Source: Paenibacillus sp. PL91
GTDB lineage: Bacteria; Bacillota; Bacilli; Paenibacillales; Paenibacillaceae
Assembly (NCBI RefSeq): GCF_012935325.2
Contig: NZ_JABBYG020000011.1
Location: 62,001 to 126,000, forward strand
Length of the DNA: 64,000 nt
Direction: 5' to 3'
Positions 6,612-15,468 of the stretch are shown here, piece by piece (position 1 is the first letter of the stretch; each line of letters starts with the position of its first letter). Under the pieces are notes generated by a model. That model had not been told where the DNA came from. It made no database searches and saw nothing but the letters and a program-made list of their open reading frames with translations. A program made the translations under genes and the position numbers.

Positions 6612-9600
6612 ATGAGCAAGAAGCATTCGCTATGGATAAAGGCGACTTGTATGGTCTTGAGCTTACTGGTTGGAGTATCGGGCTTGCTTCCTTCATTTTC
6701 TGAACATGTATCTGCTGCTGAGAGAGTTGCACATATGATCTTTAGCGACGGCTTTGAATCCGAGAGTCCCTTTGCAAATTGGACTCAGGAAGGAGACGGA
6801 AGTGCCGCCGGTATTTCGAATTCTGCATTAAGATCGGGGCTGGCAAGCGTGAAGCTCGATCAAACCGATGCACTTCGTGTATCGGTTAGTACGTCTGTAT
6901 ATGAGGATATTTCCTTTAGCTATTATTACAAGACCGGCAGCAACTATGCGGGAAGCCTGACGGTGGAATACTCGGTTGATGGCGGAACGCAGTGGGAGAG
7001 CCTGGATGTTATTCAAGCCTCGAAGGGAAGCTTTACGCTGAAGCAGTATGAGCTGCCGCCGCCAGCGGAGCGGCTTGATGATCTTCGCATCCGGTTCGTC
7101 TCAAATGATTCCGGCACTAACGCTGTCTATATCGACGATATCGAAATGATCGGTCATGTCATTACGGAGCCAAACGAGCAACCTGAGCCGACGGGTCCGA
7201 CCATGGAGATCTATTCTGAAACGTTTGACGATCCGGACAATTTCGGCTCGGAGGGGGGCGTTGTTGTTCCGCATCCTTGGCTGCAAGAGGGCGACAGAAG
7301 CGAGGCCAAAACATCGGTTTCCTCCTCAGCCCCATCGACGCCAAACAGGGTCAAGATCGACAGCAGGGATTCCATGGCCCTGCCGTTAATTGCGACAGGG
7401 TACGGTAATCTAACACTGAGCTATTACACGACAGCCTCGTCCTATGGCTCCGGAAGCATCATGGCAGAATGGTCGGGAAACGGCGGCACAACCTGGAATG
7501 TGCTTGAGGAATTTAAGCTGCCACCAGATCCGAATAAGCAAGGCAAGCAGGAAAACACCAAAAAAACCTGGACCCTCGACAGCAGCGCCAACAACAATCC
7601 AAATGTTAAGTTTCGATTTAGGGTAGGTGATGCGATGAACGCAAATATGTACATCGACAGCGTGGTCATCTCCGGGCAGCGTATCGAAGGCATTGAACCG
7701 GTTCCCACGCCAGTACCGATGCCTGATCCTGTAGAAACGCCGCCTTTTGTGCCGCCGGCTGGAGTCATTATGCATGAAGACGTAGAGATCGGCATGGCGG
7801 GTGACCGGAAGCTGTATACGTCCATTGCTGTGCCGGAGGTCGCTAGTGCCGCTCCTATGCCCGTCTTGATCTATATTCATGGGGGCGGATGGAATCATGG
7901 AGATCGCAAGAGCGCGCTGTCTACGATAAGCAATTATGTAAAAAATCGCGACTACATTGGGGTTTCGCTTAGCTACCGCCTCACTCCTGAGGCACCGTTC
8001 CCTGCTCAAATTCAGGACGTGAAATTAGCTATTCGTTACCTGAGAGCGAACGCGGACAAATATAATATCGATCCAAGCCGAATCGGGATATGGGGCTCGT
8101 CGGCAGGCGGACATTTGGCGTCGCTTCTAGGAACAACAGCGGATTTGTCTTCTAGTGAGCAAATTACGCTTGATAATGGAAGCAGGGTCCATGTTCCCGA
8201 CTTGGAAGGGGCGGGAGGATATCCCGAATACTCCACCCGCGTTCAGGCTGTAGTTGATTGGTTCGGGCCTGCCGACTTTACGACTGAATTCGCGAATAAT
8301 TACAGCTCCGTGACTAAGCTGCTAGGCGGGAATAAGGCATTCACCGTACCGGATGCAGCGCGTCTAGCGATGCCGGGAACGTATGCTTCTCCTGATGATC
8401 CGCCTTTTTGGATCAGGCACGGGAAAGCGGATCTTACGATTCCGTATCAAGACAGCGAAAAATTATATGCGCAGCTGAGATCGGCTCATGTGCCGATCAT
8501 CGATTTTAAACTCGTAGAAGGTCAAGGACATGGCTTTGTAGGAGAGGCGAAGACGACCGCGGACGCCGAAGCATGGGCGTTTTTGGATGAGCATGTGAAG
8601 AACCGGCCTGTTCGTGCAGGCGATCCTATCCTCTACAAGCCGGGGCTTGAGCCTAATCCGCCAAAAGAGGTGGTCACTGAAATCGCCAGCTTGCTCCCGG
8701 TAGATGATGCGGCAATCGACAGCCTTAATGCGGACGTTAACTACAATGACCGAACAGGAGGAACTGCGGGATTGTTTAGTGTTGCCACGAGCAATGACAG
8801 GCAGAGATATGTGTACTTCAAATACGATGTCGCAGAGGCAGCCTCTCCTGATTACAAATACACGCTTAATATTTCTGCAAAACGCGGCTCCTCCGGCTCC
8901 GATGTGGAACTATCTTTGTATGGACTTGATGATGTGAGCTGGTCTGAAACGGAGTTGACTTGGAACAATGCTCCGGCTAAAAGCTTAATCCCATCATCGG
9001 TGCTCGGGAAATTTACCGTTAACGCCAGCACGACCCAGCTGTATGAGGTGGATGTGACCGATTACGTTAGAAGCCGACTGCCGAATGGGAAAGTCGCGTT
9101 TATGGTAGGAGACGCAGGAAATACAGGTGTTTCTTTAAACCTATACACGAAGGAAACGACAAGCAGCAGCAATCCGAAGCCGAAGCTTGTTGTGGAACAG
9201 GTAGTCGATTATTCGAACGATATGGAGCCGCCGGCGTGGCCTATAAACAGCAGCTTATCGGCTGCCAATATAGGCACGGATTTTGTTGATTTGCGCTGGC
9301 CGGCTGCAACGGATAATACGGTTGTCTCGCATTATATCGTATATCGTGACAACATCCATCTAGGTACAGTTCAGGGAACGCAGTATAAAGCGGAGGGATT
9401 GACTTCAGCGACGGCTTATAAGTTCACCGTAGAAGCAGTGGACGTTGCAGGGCATCACGGCGCGCCGCTCGTCCTCAGCAGAACGACGCTGGCGGAGCCG
9501 ATCTCGCCAATTCCTGTTGCAGGGGTAACGGCAAGCGGGAGCGACGGCAATCCGGAATACAACGCGGTTGATAACAATCTATATACGAGGTGGTCGGCCC

Positions 9601-12600
9601 CTGGAGCAGGGCAGTGGATCCAATTCGACTTGGGTGCATTGAAGCAGGTGGGTTACATCGGCATCGCCTTCTATAAAGGGGACGTTCGATCGACGCAAAT
9701 CGAAATTGCTACGTCGACAGACGGAATAACGTGGACGCCTAGACATGCTGCTGCAAGCAGCGGAAAAACGATTCAAATGCAGGCTTTTGATTTTGCCGAC
9801 GCAGAAGCAAGATTCGTACGAATAACAGGGAATGGCAACTCGGATGGCTCCCTATTTACGAGCTTAACGGAGATTCAGATGTATCCGCCATTTGAAAATG
9901 GAGATACGCCGGTAGCTGTCATTCCGAACAAGGAGCCAAGCCGCCCAGATGATGCCGTTCCGTTTACCCAGCCGGGCATGAGAGAAGCGGGTGGCGCAGA
10001 ACATCAGGTTCATACTCCGCATGCGACAACGGGTAAGGTATGGAGTGTGCTGGATTTTGGCGCCGATCCGGCGGATAACGGGAGTGATGACCGACTTGCG
10101 ATTCAAGCTGCGATTGATGCGGCCGGAGCGGGAGACGAAGTGTTCCTGCCTCACGGTGTCTACAATTTGAATACCTCGCCGGACGGCTTCACGAATTTGA
10201 TTTTGAAATCGGAAGTTAACTTCCGGGGAGAGAGTGAAGCTGGTACGATACTGCGTACATCACTCAACCAAGTGAAGAACAGCGTCGTCCTGAAAGCGTC
10301 AAACGTACATGATATAGTCATCTCGGGCCTGACCTTAACATCGACCTGGAACGGCCAATATTCGACCGATCATCAGACGAATAATCCGTCGGCAGGCGGA
10401 CCGGACAACCAGATCGTCATATCGAATTTTGGTGAAAATCCATCCTACAACATTACAATCGATCACGTTACAGTGGAGAAGTATGTCCGCATGGGCGTTC
10501 GGATCGACAGCAGCCATGACATCGTCGTGCGGGGCAGCACCTTCCGCAATGCAACGGATGTAGGCGGGGGAGGCGCAGGCTATGGCGTTTCCATCCAAGG
10601 GGTTGCGAAGGTGGATCGGCTAGGTTTTCCAAACGATACGATTTGGAATCTTGTAGAGGACTCGACCTTTGAAGGCCCGTACCTTAGGCATGGAGTGCTT
10701 ATACAATTTGTTGCCCACAATAACGTTGTTCGGAATAATCGGTTTGACCTTAGCAAGCTGGATGCTATCGATCTTCATGGCGAATGGGAATATTTGAACG
10801 AAATTCACGGCAATCTCATTACCAATATTGAGACTGGAGCGGGGATCGCTCTTGGCAATACCGGAGGAACGGCGCCAAGCAACCATAGCAAGTCGGGTCC
10901 CGGCAACTATATCCACGATAATACAATCCGGAATGCCCGGGAAGGAATCAAGGTTCATATGGGTACGCCAGATACGGTGATCGAGCGCAACATAATCGAG
11001 GAGACGAAGGAAATGGAGGGAGCCACTGGGATCATGGTCATGAACGGGCCAAGGACAATCATCCGGGATAATATCGTCCGCAACAATACGGCTCCGAATT
11101 ATTGGGGGATTATATTGGAGCATGACTTCGGTGATCAGAACGCGGGTAATGACGGCGAAGGCGATCCCCATCAAATAAAGCTGTTAAGAAACAAAGTGAT
11201 AGGCAATACAAACGGCATTCATCTTAAAGCGGGCACAGAGATTGCTCTTAGGGGAAATGTGTGGGATAACCTCGGGACGAACTACCTGATTGCCGAGGGA
11301 GTTGACGCGCTGGAAGAAGCACTGGATTCCAACGCTGATCTCAGCAGCCTGTCGGTAAGCGCGGGATCGCTTAGTCCGTCGTTCGCATCCGATTTAACAG
11401 CCTATACCGTGAATCTGGATCATGCTGTAACGAGCTTGAATATTGCGTTCAGCACGGCAGATGCATCGGCAGCCGTACGAGTGAATGGAGCGCCAATAAC
11501 CGGCGGCACTTACCCCGTAACGGGGCTGCAGGCGGGTGAATCCGTTATTCAGCTTGAAGTAACGGCAGAGAACGGCGCGAAGAAAACATACGCGCTGCAT
11601 CTAAACCGAGCGGCTGCCTCAGTTCAAGACGGGAATAGCGGGGGCATGAATAACAGCAACGATGTAGTCAGCAGCGGCAGCAAGCTGACCGCTCAAGTGA
11701 GCACGGTGAACGGCAAGCTAGCTGCAACGGCACAAGTAGACGAGAGTGCGCTAGGCCAGATTATGCTATCGATTCAAAATGGCGTCGTTCCGCTGGTCAT
11801 CGACACGCCTGCCTCTGCCAAGCCTGACCAAATATCGGTCTCTCTTAATAGCAAGGCTTTGCAGCAGCTCGTTAAGAATGATAAGGCAGCGATATTGCGC
11901 ATCACTACACAGTTAGGCACGTATGATCTGCCTGTCAAGGAGCTAAAGCTGTCCGATTGGGCCGAGAGTCTGGACACATCTCAGGATCTATTAAGCTTTG
12001 CGATTACGTTACAGAGCAGTGTCGAAAGGGCGGACCAAGCGACCCAAGAAGGACAAAGGGTGCTCGGAGCCATCGACTTCACATTAATGGTAACGACGGC
12101 AGACCATAAATCGATGGAAATCAATCAATTCAGCCTGTATGTACCTAGAACGGTTCATCTCTCGCATGAAGCGGATGAAGGAAAGCTTGCTGCCGTTCGA
12201 GTGTCTGTTGGAGAGAATGGCAAGCTTATATACGAGCCTATTCCGTTTACGGTTGTCGGGCTGGAGGCAACGATTTACAGCCGTACGAATAGTACGTATA
12301 TGCTGCTGGAGAAGGATGTCTCATTCGATGACATTCAGAAGCATTGGGCTAAGCGGGAGATTGAGCGAATGGCCAATAAATTTATCGTGCAAGGCGCAGC
12401 TATAGAGGAATTCCGGCCGGAACAAGCGATCACTCGCTCTGAATTTGTGGCGTTGATCGTAAGGGCGCTCGGCTTGGATCAAGCTCATTCAGCAGAGACT
12501 GATTTCGGAGACGTGAGCTCTAACGGTTGGTATCGCCCCTATGTGAATGCTGCAGTAGAAGCGGGAATTGTAACCGGCTATGACGATCATTCCTACCGTC

Positions 12601-12875
12601 CGCATCAAGTGGTTTCTCGCGAAGAGATGGCTGTTTTCATTTATCGAGCGATGAAGTTCGCTGACTATGTGCCTGCTGGAGCAGCGGTTCCGGGAATTTC
12701 GTTCCATGATGCGAATCTCATCGAGGATTGGGCGCAGGAAGCAGTCCGAGAGATGACGGCGCAGGGCATCCTGCTCGGCGTGGAGGAAGGACAGTTCGAT
12801 CCAAACGGCTCAGCAACTAGAGCGCAAAGCGCTGTCATCGTTAGCCGTATGCTCGATAAGCTTTTTATTAAATAA
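6612..12875 (+). CDS. Giant SLH-anchored esterase/pectate-lyase-like surface protein
   Basis: A 2087-residue secreted protein. Order: signal peptide (1-35); two similar beta-sandwich modules (about 40-175 and 190-350, sharing VDGGTQW/GNGGTTW); Pro-rich linker; alpha/beta hydrolase (about 390-680) with HGGGW (423-427), nucleophile Ser497 in GSSAGG and a late GQGHGF His; DNRLRE-type module (about 697-860); FN3 (about 873-965); F5/8C discoidin domain (about 966-1095); pectate-lyase-like right-handed beta-helix starting LDFGADPADNGSDD (about 1143-1560); cadherin-like module (about 1577-1665); three SLH repeats (about 1903-2087). GGAAAGGGGAG fits the ATG at 6612. It probably deacylates and cleaves pectic polymers at the surface. 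Catalytic residues of the helix domain cannot be assigned here. Confidence 0.85.
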   Translation: MSKKHSLWIKATCMVLSLLVGVSGLLPSFSEHVSAAERVAHMIFSDGFESESPFANWTQEGDGSAAGISNSALRSGLASVKLDQTDALRVSVSTSVYEDISFSYYYKTGSNYAGSLTVEYSVDGGTQWESLDVIQASKGSFTLKQYELPPPAERLDDLRIRFVSNDSGTNAVYIDDIEMIGHVITEPNEQPEPTGPTMEIYSETFDDPDNFGSEGGVVVPHPWLQEGDRSEAKTSVSSSAPSTPNRVKIDSRDSMALPLIATGYGNLTLSYYTTASSYGSGSIMAEWSGNGGTTWNVLEEFKLPPDPNKQGKQENTKKTWTLDSSANNNPNVKFRFRVGDAMNANMYIDSVVISGQRIEGIEPVPTPVPMPDPVETPPFVPPAGVIMHEDVEIGMAGDRKLYTSIAVPEVASAAPMPVLIYIHGGGWNHGDRKSALSTISNYVKNRDYIGVSLSYRLTPEAPFPAQIQDVKLAIRYLRANADKYNIDPSRIGIWGSSAGGHLASLLGTTADLSSSEQITLDNGSRVHVPDLEGAGGYPEYSTRVQAVVDWFGPADFTTEFANNYSSVTKLLGGNKAFTVPDAARLAMPGTYASPDDPPFWIRHGKADLTIPYQDSEKLYAQLRSAHVPIIDFKLVEGQGHGFVGEAKTTADAEAWAFLDEHVKNRPVRAGDPILYKPGLEPNPPKEVVTEIASLLPVDDAAIDSLNADVNYNDRTGGTAGLFSVATSNDRQRYVYFKYDVAEAASPDYKYTLNISAKRGSSGSDVELSLYGLDDVSWSETELTWNNAPAKSLIPSSVLGKFTVNASTTQLYEVDVTDYVRSRLPNGKVAFMVGDAGNTGVSLNLYTKETTSSSNPKPKLVVEQVVDYSNDMEPPAWPINSSLSAANIGTDFVDLRWPAATDNTVVSHYIVYRDNIHLGTVQGTQYKAEGLTSATAYKFTVEAVDVAGHHGAPLVLSRTTLAEPISPIPVAGVTASGSDGNPEYNAVDNNLYTRWSAPGAGQWIQFDLGALKQVGYIGIAFYKGDVRSTQIEIATSTDGITWTPRHAAASSGKTIQMQAFDFADAEARFVRITGNGNSDGSLFTSLTEIQMYPPFENGDTPVAVIPNKEPSRPDDAVPFTQPGMREAGGAEHQVHTPHATTGKVWSVLDFGADPADNGSDDRLAIQAAIDAAGAGDEVFLPHGVYNLNTSPDGFTNLILKSEVNFRGESEAGTILRTSLNQVKNSVVLKASNVHDIVISGLTLTSTWNGQYSTDHQTNNPSAGGPDNQIVISNFGENPSYNITIDHVTVEKYVRMGVRIDSSHDIVVRGSTFRNATDVGGGGAGYGVSIQGVAKVDRLGFPNDTIWNLVEDSTFEGPYLRHGVLIQFVAHNNVVRNNRFDLSKLDAIDLHGEWEYLNEIHGNLITNIETGAGIALGNTGGTAPSNHSKSGPGNYIHDNTIRNAREGIKVHMGTPDTVIERNIIEETKEMEGATGIMVMNGPRTIIRDNIVRNNTAPNYWGIILEHDFGDQNAGNDGEGDPHQIKLLRNKVIGNTNGIHLKAGTEIALRGNVWDNLGTNYLIAEGVDALEEALDSNADLSSLSVSAGSLSPSFASDLTAYTVNLDHAVTSLNIAFSTADASAAVRVNGAPITGGTYPVTGLQAGESVIQLEVTAENGAKKTYALHLNRAAASVQDGNSGGMNNSNDVVSSGSKLTAQVSTVNGKLAATAQVDESALGQIMLSIQNGVVPLVIDTPASAKPDQISVSLNSKALQQLVKNDKAAILRITTQLGTYDLPVKELKLSDWAESLDTSQDLLSFAITLQSSVERADQATQEGQRVLGAIDFTLMVTTADHKSMEINQFSLYVPRTVHLSHEADEGKLAAVRVSVGENGKLIYEPIPFTVVGLEATIYSRTNSTYMLLEKDVSFDDIQKHWAKREIERMANKFIVQGAAIEEFRPEQAITRSEFVALIVRALGLDQAHSAETDFGDVSSNGWYRPYVNAAVEAGIVTGYDDHSYRPHQVVSREEMAVFIYRAMKFADYVPAGAAVPGISFHDANLIEDWAQEAVREMTAQGILLGVEEGQFDPNGSATRAQSAVIVSRMLDKLFIK

Positions 12876-12913
12876 AGAATGGATAAGCGACAGAATGAAT
12901 AAGCCCGCTAAGA

Positions 12914-12949
12914 AGCGTACAGGACTACGAGTCCTGTGCGCTTTTTTTT
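12914..12949 (+). terminator. Terminator of the surface-protein gene
   Basis: AGCGTACAGGACT and AGTCCTGTGCGCT form a 13-bp stem (one mismatch or wobble) with an ACG loop and eight T. Confidence 0.9.
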
Positions 12950-13116
12950 GTGCGTCCAGCATGTGCGCTATCTAAGAAAGCCGCATCTAACTTGGTAGGT
13001 TATTGACCTGAAACAGTTGCTTATATGTATAAAAATGAAAAAAACCAATATAAAAGAAAAACTTGTAATAATTAAATATTTTGATGGTATATGTCGGAGA
13101 TAGGCGGTGAATTCGA

Positions 13117-13335
13117 GTGAAGAAGCCATGGTTGGCCATTTTACTTTCTATGATTTAACCAGGTTTAGGTCACTTATAGTTGGGCTATGTGAAAAAAGGA
13201 ATAATCATTATTTTTATAGAGTTCATTTCTATATTGCTAATGGCTGTCATTGTTGGGGTAATCCTATATCCGATTGCTTGGATTTATGGAATTGTCAGTG
13301 CGTATTATCTATCTACTCAAAAACTTACTATTTAG
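13117..13335 (+). pseudogene. Small membrane protein gene interrupted by two in-frame stops
   Basis: One frame from a GTG at 13117 reads VKKPWLAILLSMI, stop (TAA 13156-13158), PGLGHL, stop (TAG 13177-13179), LGYVKKG, then about 40 more residues rich in Ile, Leu and Val, ending at TAG 13333-13335. Without the stops it is a coherent 70-residue protein with a PGLGHxYLG-KKG turn as in TM2-like two-helix membrane proteins; the second stop sits where such proteins have Tyr. AGGCGGTG (13102-13109) is a well-spaced ribosome binding site. The downstream part could still be translated from the TTG at 13180 or GTG at 13189. A sequencing error at both positions is the alternative. Confidence 0.6.
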
Positions 13336-13405
13336 CGGCTTGTTTAGAGGTCTATATCCCCAACAAATTTGTTCCTCGTTCTAAGTCATTAAAAAAGGAG
13401 TCAAG

Positions 13406-13927
13406 ATGATCTATAAAGCGATTCTACCTCTTCTACGGATAAGCACCGCTACGGTGGTTATTAACGATGAAACTAGCCAAGCTGTAGGAACAATGAAAAG
13501 GTATCACTCCAGCAAAATACAAAAGTTAATGAATGTTCTTTTCGATAATGTAGTGAATAATGTCCAGGCTTTTAACCTAGAAGGGGAAATTCAGGCGGAT
13601 ATTAAAGAAATAAACACTATAAAAACATGGATTAAGGAAAAATGGCAAGTCAAATTGCAGGAGGAAAATTTCATATGCGAGAATCGGACTAAAATTAGAA
13701 CAAATCCGCAGTTTTATTATGAGAAGGGTACTCTTGCCGTTTGGATCAAAAAGGATTTTACGGATAAGGTCACTCGATTTTTCGTTGATCAAATTGTGGT
13801 TGCCGAGATTCATCCTGAAGGCTGGATACCGCCGAAATCCAATCGTCATACAATTAAAATTTTCGATTCTCGATTTGATATTTACGAAATTGCGTCATTA
13901 TACTATGTATTTAACTTGAAAAACTAG
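13406..13927 (+). CDS. Tubby C-terminal-domain-like protein
   Basis: A 173-residue cytosolic protein of the small Firmicute family annotated as tubby C-terminal-domain-like. Matches to that family are KIRTNPQFYYEKG, KDFTDKVTRFFVDQ and the ending DIYEIASLYYVFNLKN. Beta-rich composition and no signal peptide or membrane helix fit a tubby/scramblase-like barrel. AAAGGAG lies 6 nt before the ATG. It directly follows the small membrane-protein pseudogene, and the two were probably expressed together. The region has clearly lower GC than its neighbours, which may indicate transfer. Molecular function is unknown. Confidence 0.65.
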   Translation: MIYKAILPLLRISTATVVINDETSQAVGTMKRYHSSKIQKLMNVLFDNVVNNVQAFNLEGEIQADIKEINTIKTWIKEKWQVKLQEENFICENRTKIRTNPQFYYEKGTLAVWIKKDFTDKVTRFFVDQIVVAEIHPEGWIPPKSNRHTIKIFDSRFDIYEIASLYYVFNLKN

Positions 13928-14179
13928 CTGATTCACGTTTGATATTGTTTATCTATCCAGGATGATAATACAAAAGAAAATCCTAAGGATGAGAACGCTA
14001 AAAAACTTTTTTGAGCATAAAATATACGAAGTAAACGAGTCACAGAATGGCTTCCAAGGGTGGAACAGAAATAACAGGAAAAGGTCCATCTCATTTTCAC
14101 GCGAGAGGGAAAATGGGCCATTTAGCTGAAAAAAATCCAGTTAAAAAGGTGCTTTTACTTCATTTAGGCAAAAAAATAG

Positions 14180-14261
14180 AAGATTAACAGGAGAAAATCC
14201 TGCTAACATTCATTTCAGCCTAAAATTAGCTGAAATAACCAGAGCTTTTCCTGTTAATCTT
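14180..14261. repeat. Nested palindromic element (82 nt)
   Basis: AAGATTAACAGG (14180-14191) and CCTGTTAATCTT (14250-14261) are perfect 12-bp inverted repeats. Inside, TTTCAGC (14213-14219) and GCTGAAA (14229-14235) form a second perfect stem, and part of the intervening sequence also pairs. The RNA or cruciform would be a long branched hairpin. No open reading frame spans it. It looks like a REP/MITE-type element. The rest of 13928-14356 is AT-rich; it also contains a smaller CATTTTC/GAAAATG hairpin near 14092-14115 but no convincing gene. Confidence 0.55.
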
Positions 14262-14356
14262 AATGCAGCCAGCCATAGGGATTGAGGCGGGGGTGCGATG
14301 CAGCCACAGTCATAAAAAAATCGGCTCCAAGCAATGCTCTCCCGGCACGATAAGGA

Positions 14357-14398
14357 AAACAAACGAGCCCTAGATTCGCATCTAAGGCTCGTTTGTTT
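14357..14398 (-). terminator. Hairpin downstream of gpx
   Basis: AAACAAACGAGCC and GGCTCGTTTGTTT form a 13-bp stem with an inner TAGAT/ATCTA extension and a short loop. It lies about 100 bp past the gpx stop and is A/T-flanked on both sides, so it can serve either strand. Confidence 0.6.
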
Positions 14399-14496
14399 AA
14401 ATGGAGTTCTAGCGGGTTCCCCTTAGTACCATGCGTTTTCCCCAAACAATACTTCTACAGGTTCTCTCCTAAATGTAGAACGTCTGCATCCGAGCT

Positions 14497-14991
14497 TTAA
14501 GCGTGCGTAGGAACTCTAACCAGCTTCTGGATATGCTTCTCGATTTGCTCAGGCGTATCCTTCGACCCGAAGCGCTTCAATACTTTTCCGTTCTGATCGA
14601 CTAGAAATTTTGTAAAGTTCCACTTGATCGATTTGGAGCCGAGGAAGCCGCGAGCTTCGTTTGTGAGGTGTTGGAAAAGCGGGTGAGCGGTGCTGCCGTT
14701 CACATCGATTTTCGCGTACAGCGGAAAGGACACGCCGAAGTTGATTTCGCAAGCTTCAGCCACTTTGCTGTCATCGCTTAGCTCTTGATTTGCGAACTGG
14801 GAGGAAGGGAAGCCTAGAACGGCGAAGCCTTGCTTGCTATACGTATCATGAAGCTTTTGAAGACCTTTGAACTGCGTCGCGAAGCCGCACTTGGTCGCTG
14901 TATTCACGATTAGCATCACTTTCCCTTTGTAGGGAGCGAGAGTCTGTTGCTCGCCTTTGATCGTATTCACATCAATATTGTATATGGACAT
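14497..14991 (-). CDS. Glutathione peroxidase family (thiol peroxidase, BsaA type)
   Basis: A 164-residue cytosolic peroxidase that reduces hydroperoxides; bacterial members normally draw electrons from thioredoxin. The active-site Cys35 is in NTATKCGF (Cys, not selenocysteine), Gln69 is in FPSSQFANQE, and WNFTKFLVD supplies the Trp-Asn pair. A second Cys in AEACEINFGVSFP sits where resolving cysteines are found in 2-Cys members. GGAGG on the minus strand fits the ATG at 14991; longer in-frame starts up to 15063 run into the promoter and are rejected. The promoter and an OhrR-like box lie at 15026-15063. Confidence 0.9.
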   Translation of the reverse strand: MSIYNIDVNTIKGEQQTLAPYKGKVMLIVNTATKCGFATQFKGLQKLHDTYSKQGFAVLGFPSSQFANQELSDDSKVAEACEINFGVSFPLYAKIDVNGSTAHPLFQHLTNEARGFLGSKSIKWNFTKFLVDQNGKVLKRFGSKDTPEQIEKHIQKLVRVPTHA

Positions 14992-15025
14992 AGGGGATAA
15001 CCTCCAATAACCGATTTTAATTTCA

Positions 15026-15063
15026 CTTAATTTAATTGTAAACAATTTATATAATGCTGTCAA
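15026..15063 (-). promoter_or_regulatory. gpx promoter with overlapping OhrR-like box
   Basis: On the minus strand TTGACA (complement of 15058-15063) and TACAAT (complement of 15035-15040) are 17 nt apart. The -10 overlaps TACAATTAAATTAAG (complement of 15026-15040), which resembles the TACAATT half-site of Bacillus OhrR operators. An OhrR-like regulator is encoded at 24236-24685. Confidence 0.6.
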
Positions 15064-15099
15064 TTTAATTTAAAAGATGTCCAAACAAAAAAAGAGGGG

Positions 15100-15167
15100 C
15101 ACACGTAAGAGATGATTCCTTTACTGAACGGGAGTCATCTTTTTTTAGTCCCCACTGCTATCTGTGA
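15100..15167 (+). repeat. Direct repeat, copy 1, upstream of the Lpl-type transporter cassette
   Basis: This 68-nt segment matches 22475-22541 at about 60 of 67 positions in the same orientation, starting CACACGTAAGAGATGA and ending TATCTGTGA. It contains a terminator-like hairpin (AGATGATTCC 15110-15119 with GGGAGTCATCT 15130-15140, then T7). No plus-strand gene precedes it, so a terminator has no obvious purpose here. The remainder of 15168-15468 shows no convincing gene. Confidence 0.8.
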
Positions 15168-15468
15168 GGATTGTAATCATGAATATGCATCTTTATGGAG
15201 TTTTAAGCGCCTCTGCCTCATTAACGATTCAATGGTTTTTGTAACAAGCGGCAGATGGAGGGATTCTTCCTGGATGCTAGGCGATTTGGCGACACCCTGT
15301 AAGGTAATAAAGACGCCCACAGGCGCCCACAGAATGACGCTTGAAGGATAGGACTTATGTCCACAGAAACAGACGGATGGAACGATATCTGCTTATTTAC
15401 CAATATACTTAAGCTTTTTAATCCTGTATATTTAATAAAAATAAATTTGCCCCGAGAGAGGAAGACCC

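Noticed and set aside
13156..13179. Programmed stop-codon readthrough (recoding) of TAA and TAG in the membrane-protein gene
   Set aside because: Two different stops within 24 bases, no selenocysteine or pyrrolysine signals and no reason for recoding; nonsense mutation is simpler.
13107..13409. 100-codon plus frame overlapping the small pseudogene
   Set aside because: Its translation (Cys/Tyr/His-rich, no motif) is out of frame with the coherent KKPWLAILL...PGLGHL...LGYVKKG reading and has a worse start site.
15112..15351. 79-codon plus frame between gpx and the kinase
   Set aside because: It starts inside the direct-repeat hairpin and has no ribosome binding site or homology that I recognise.
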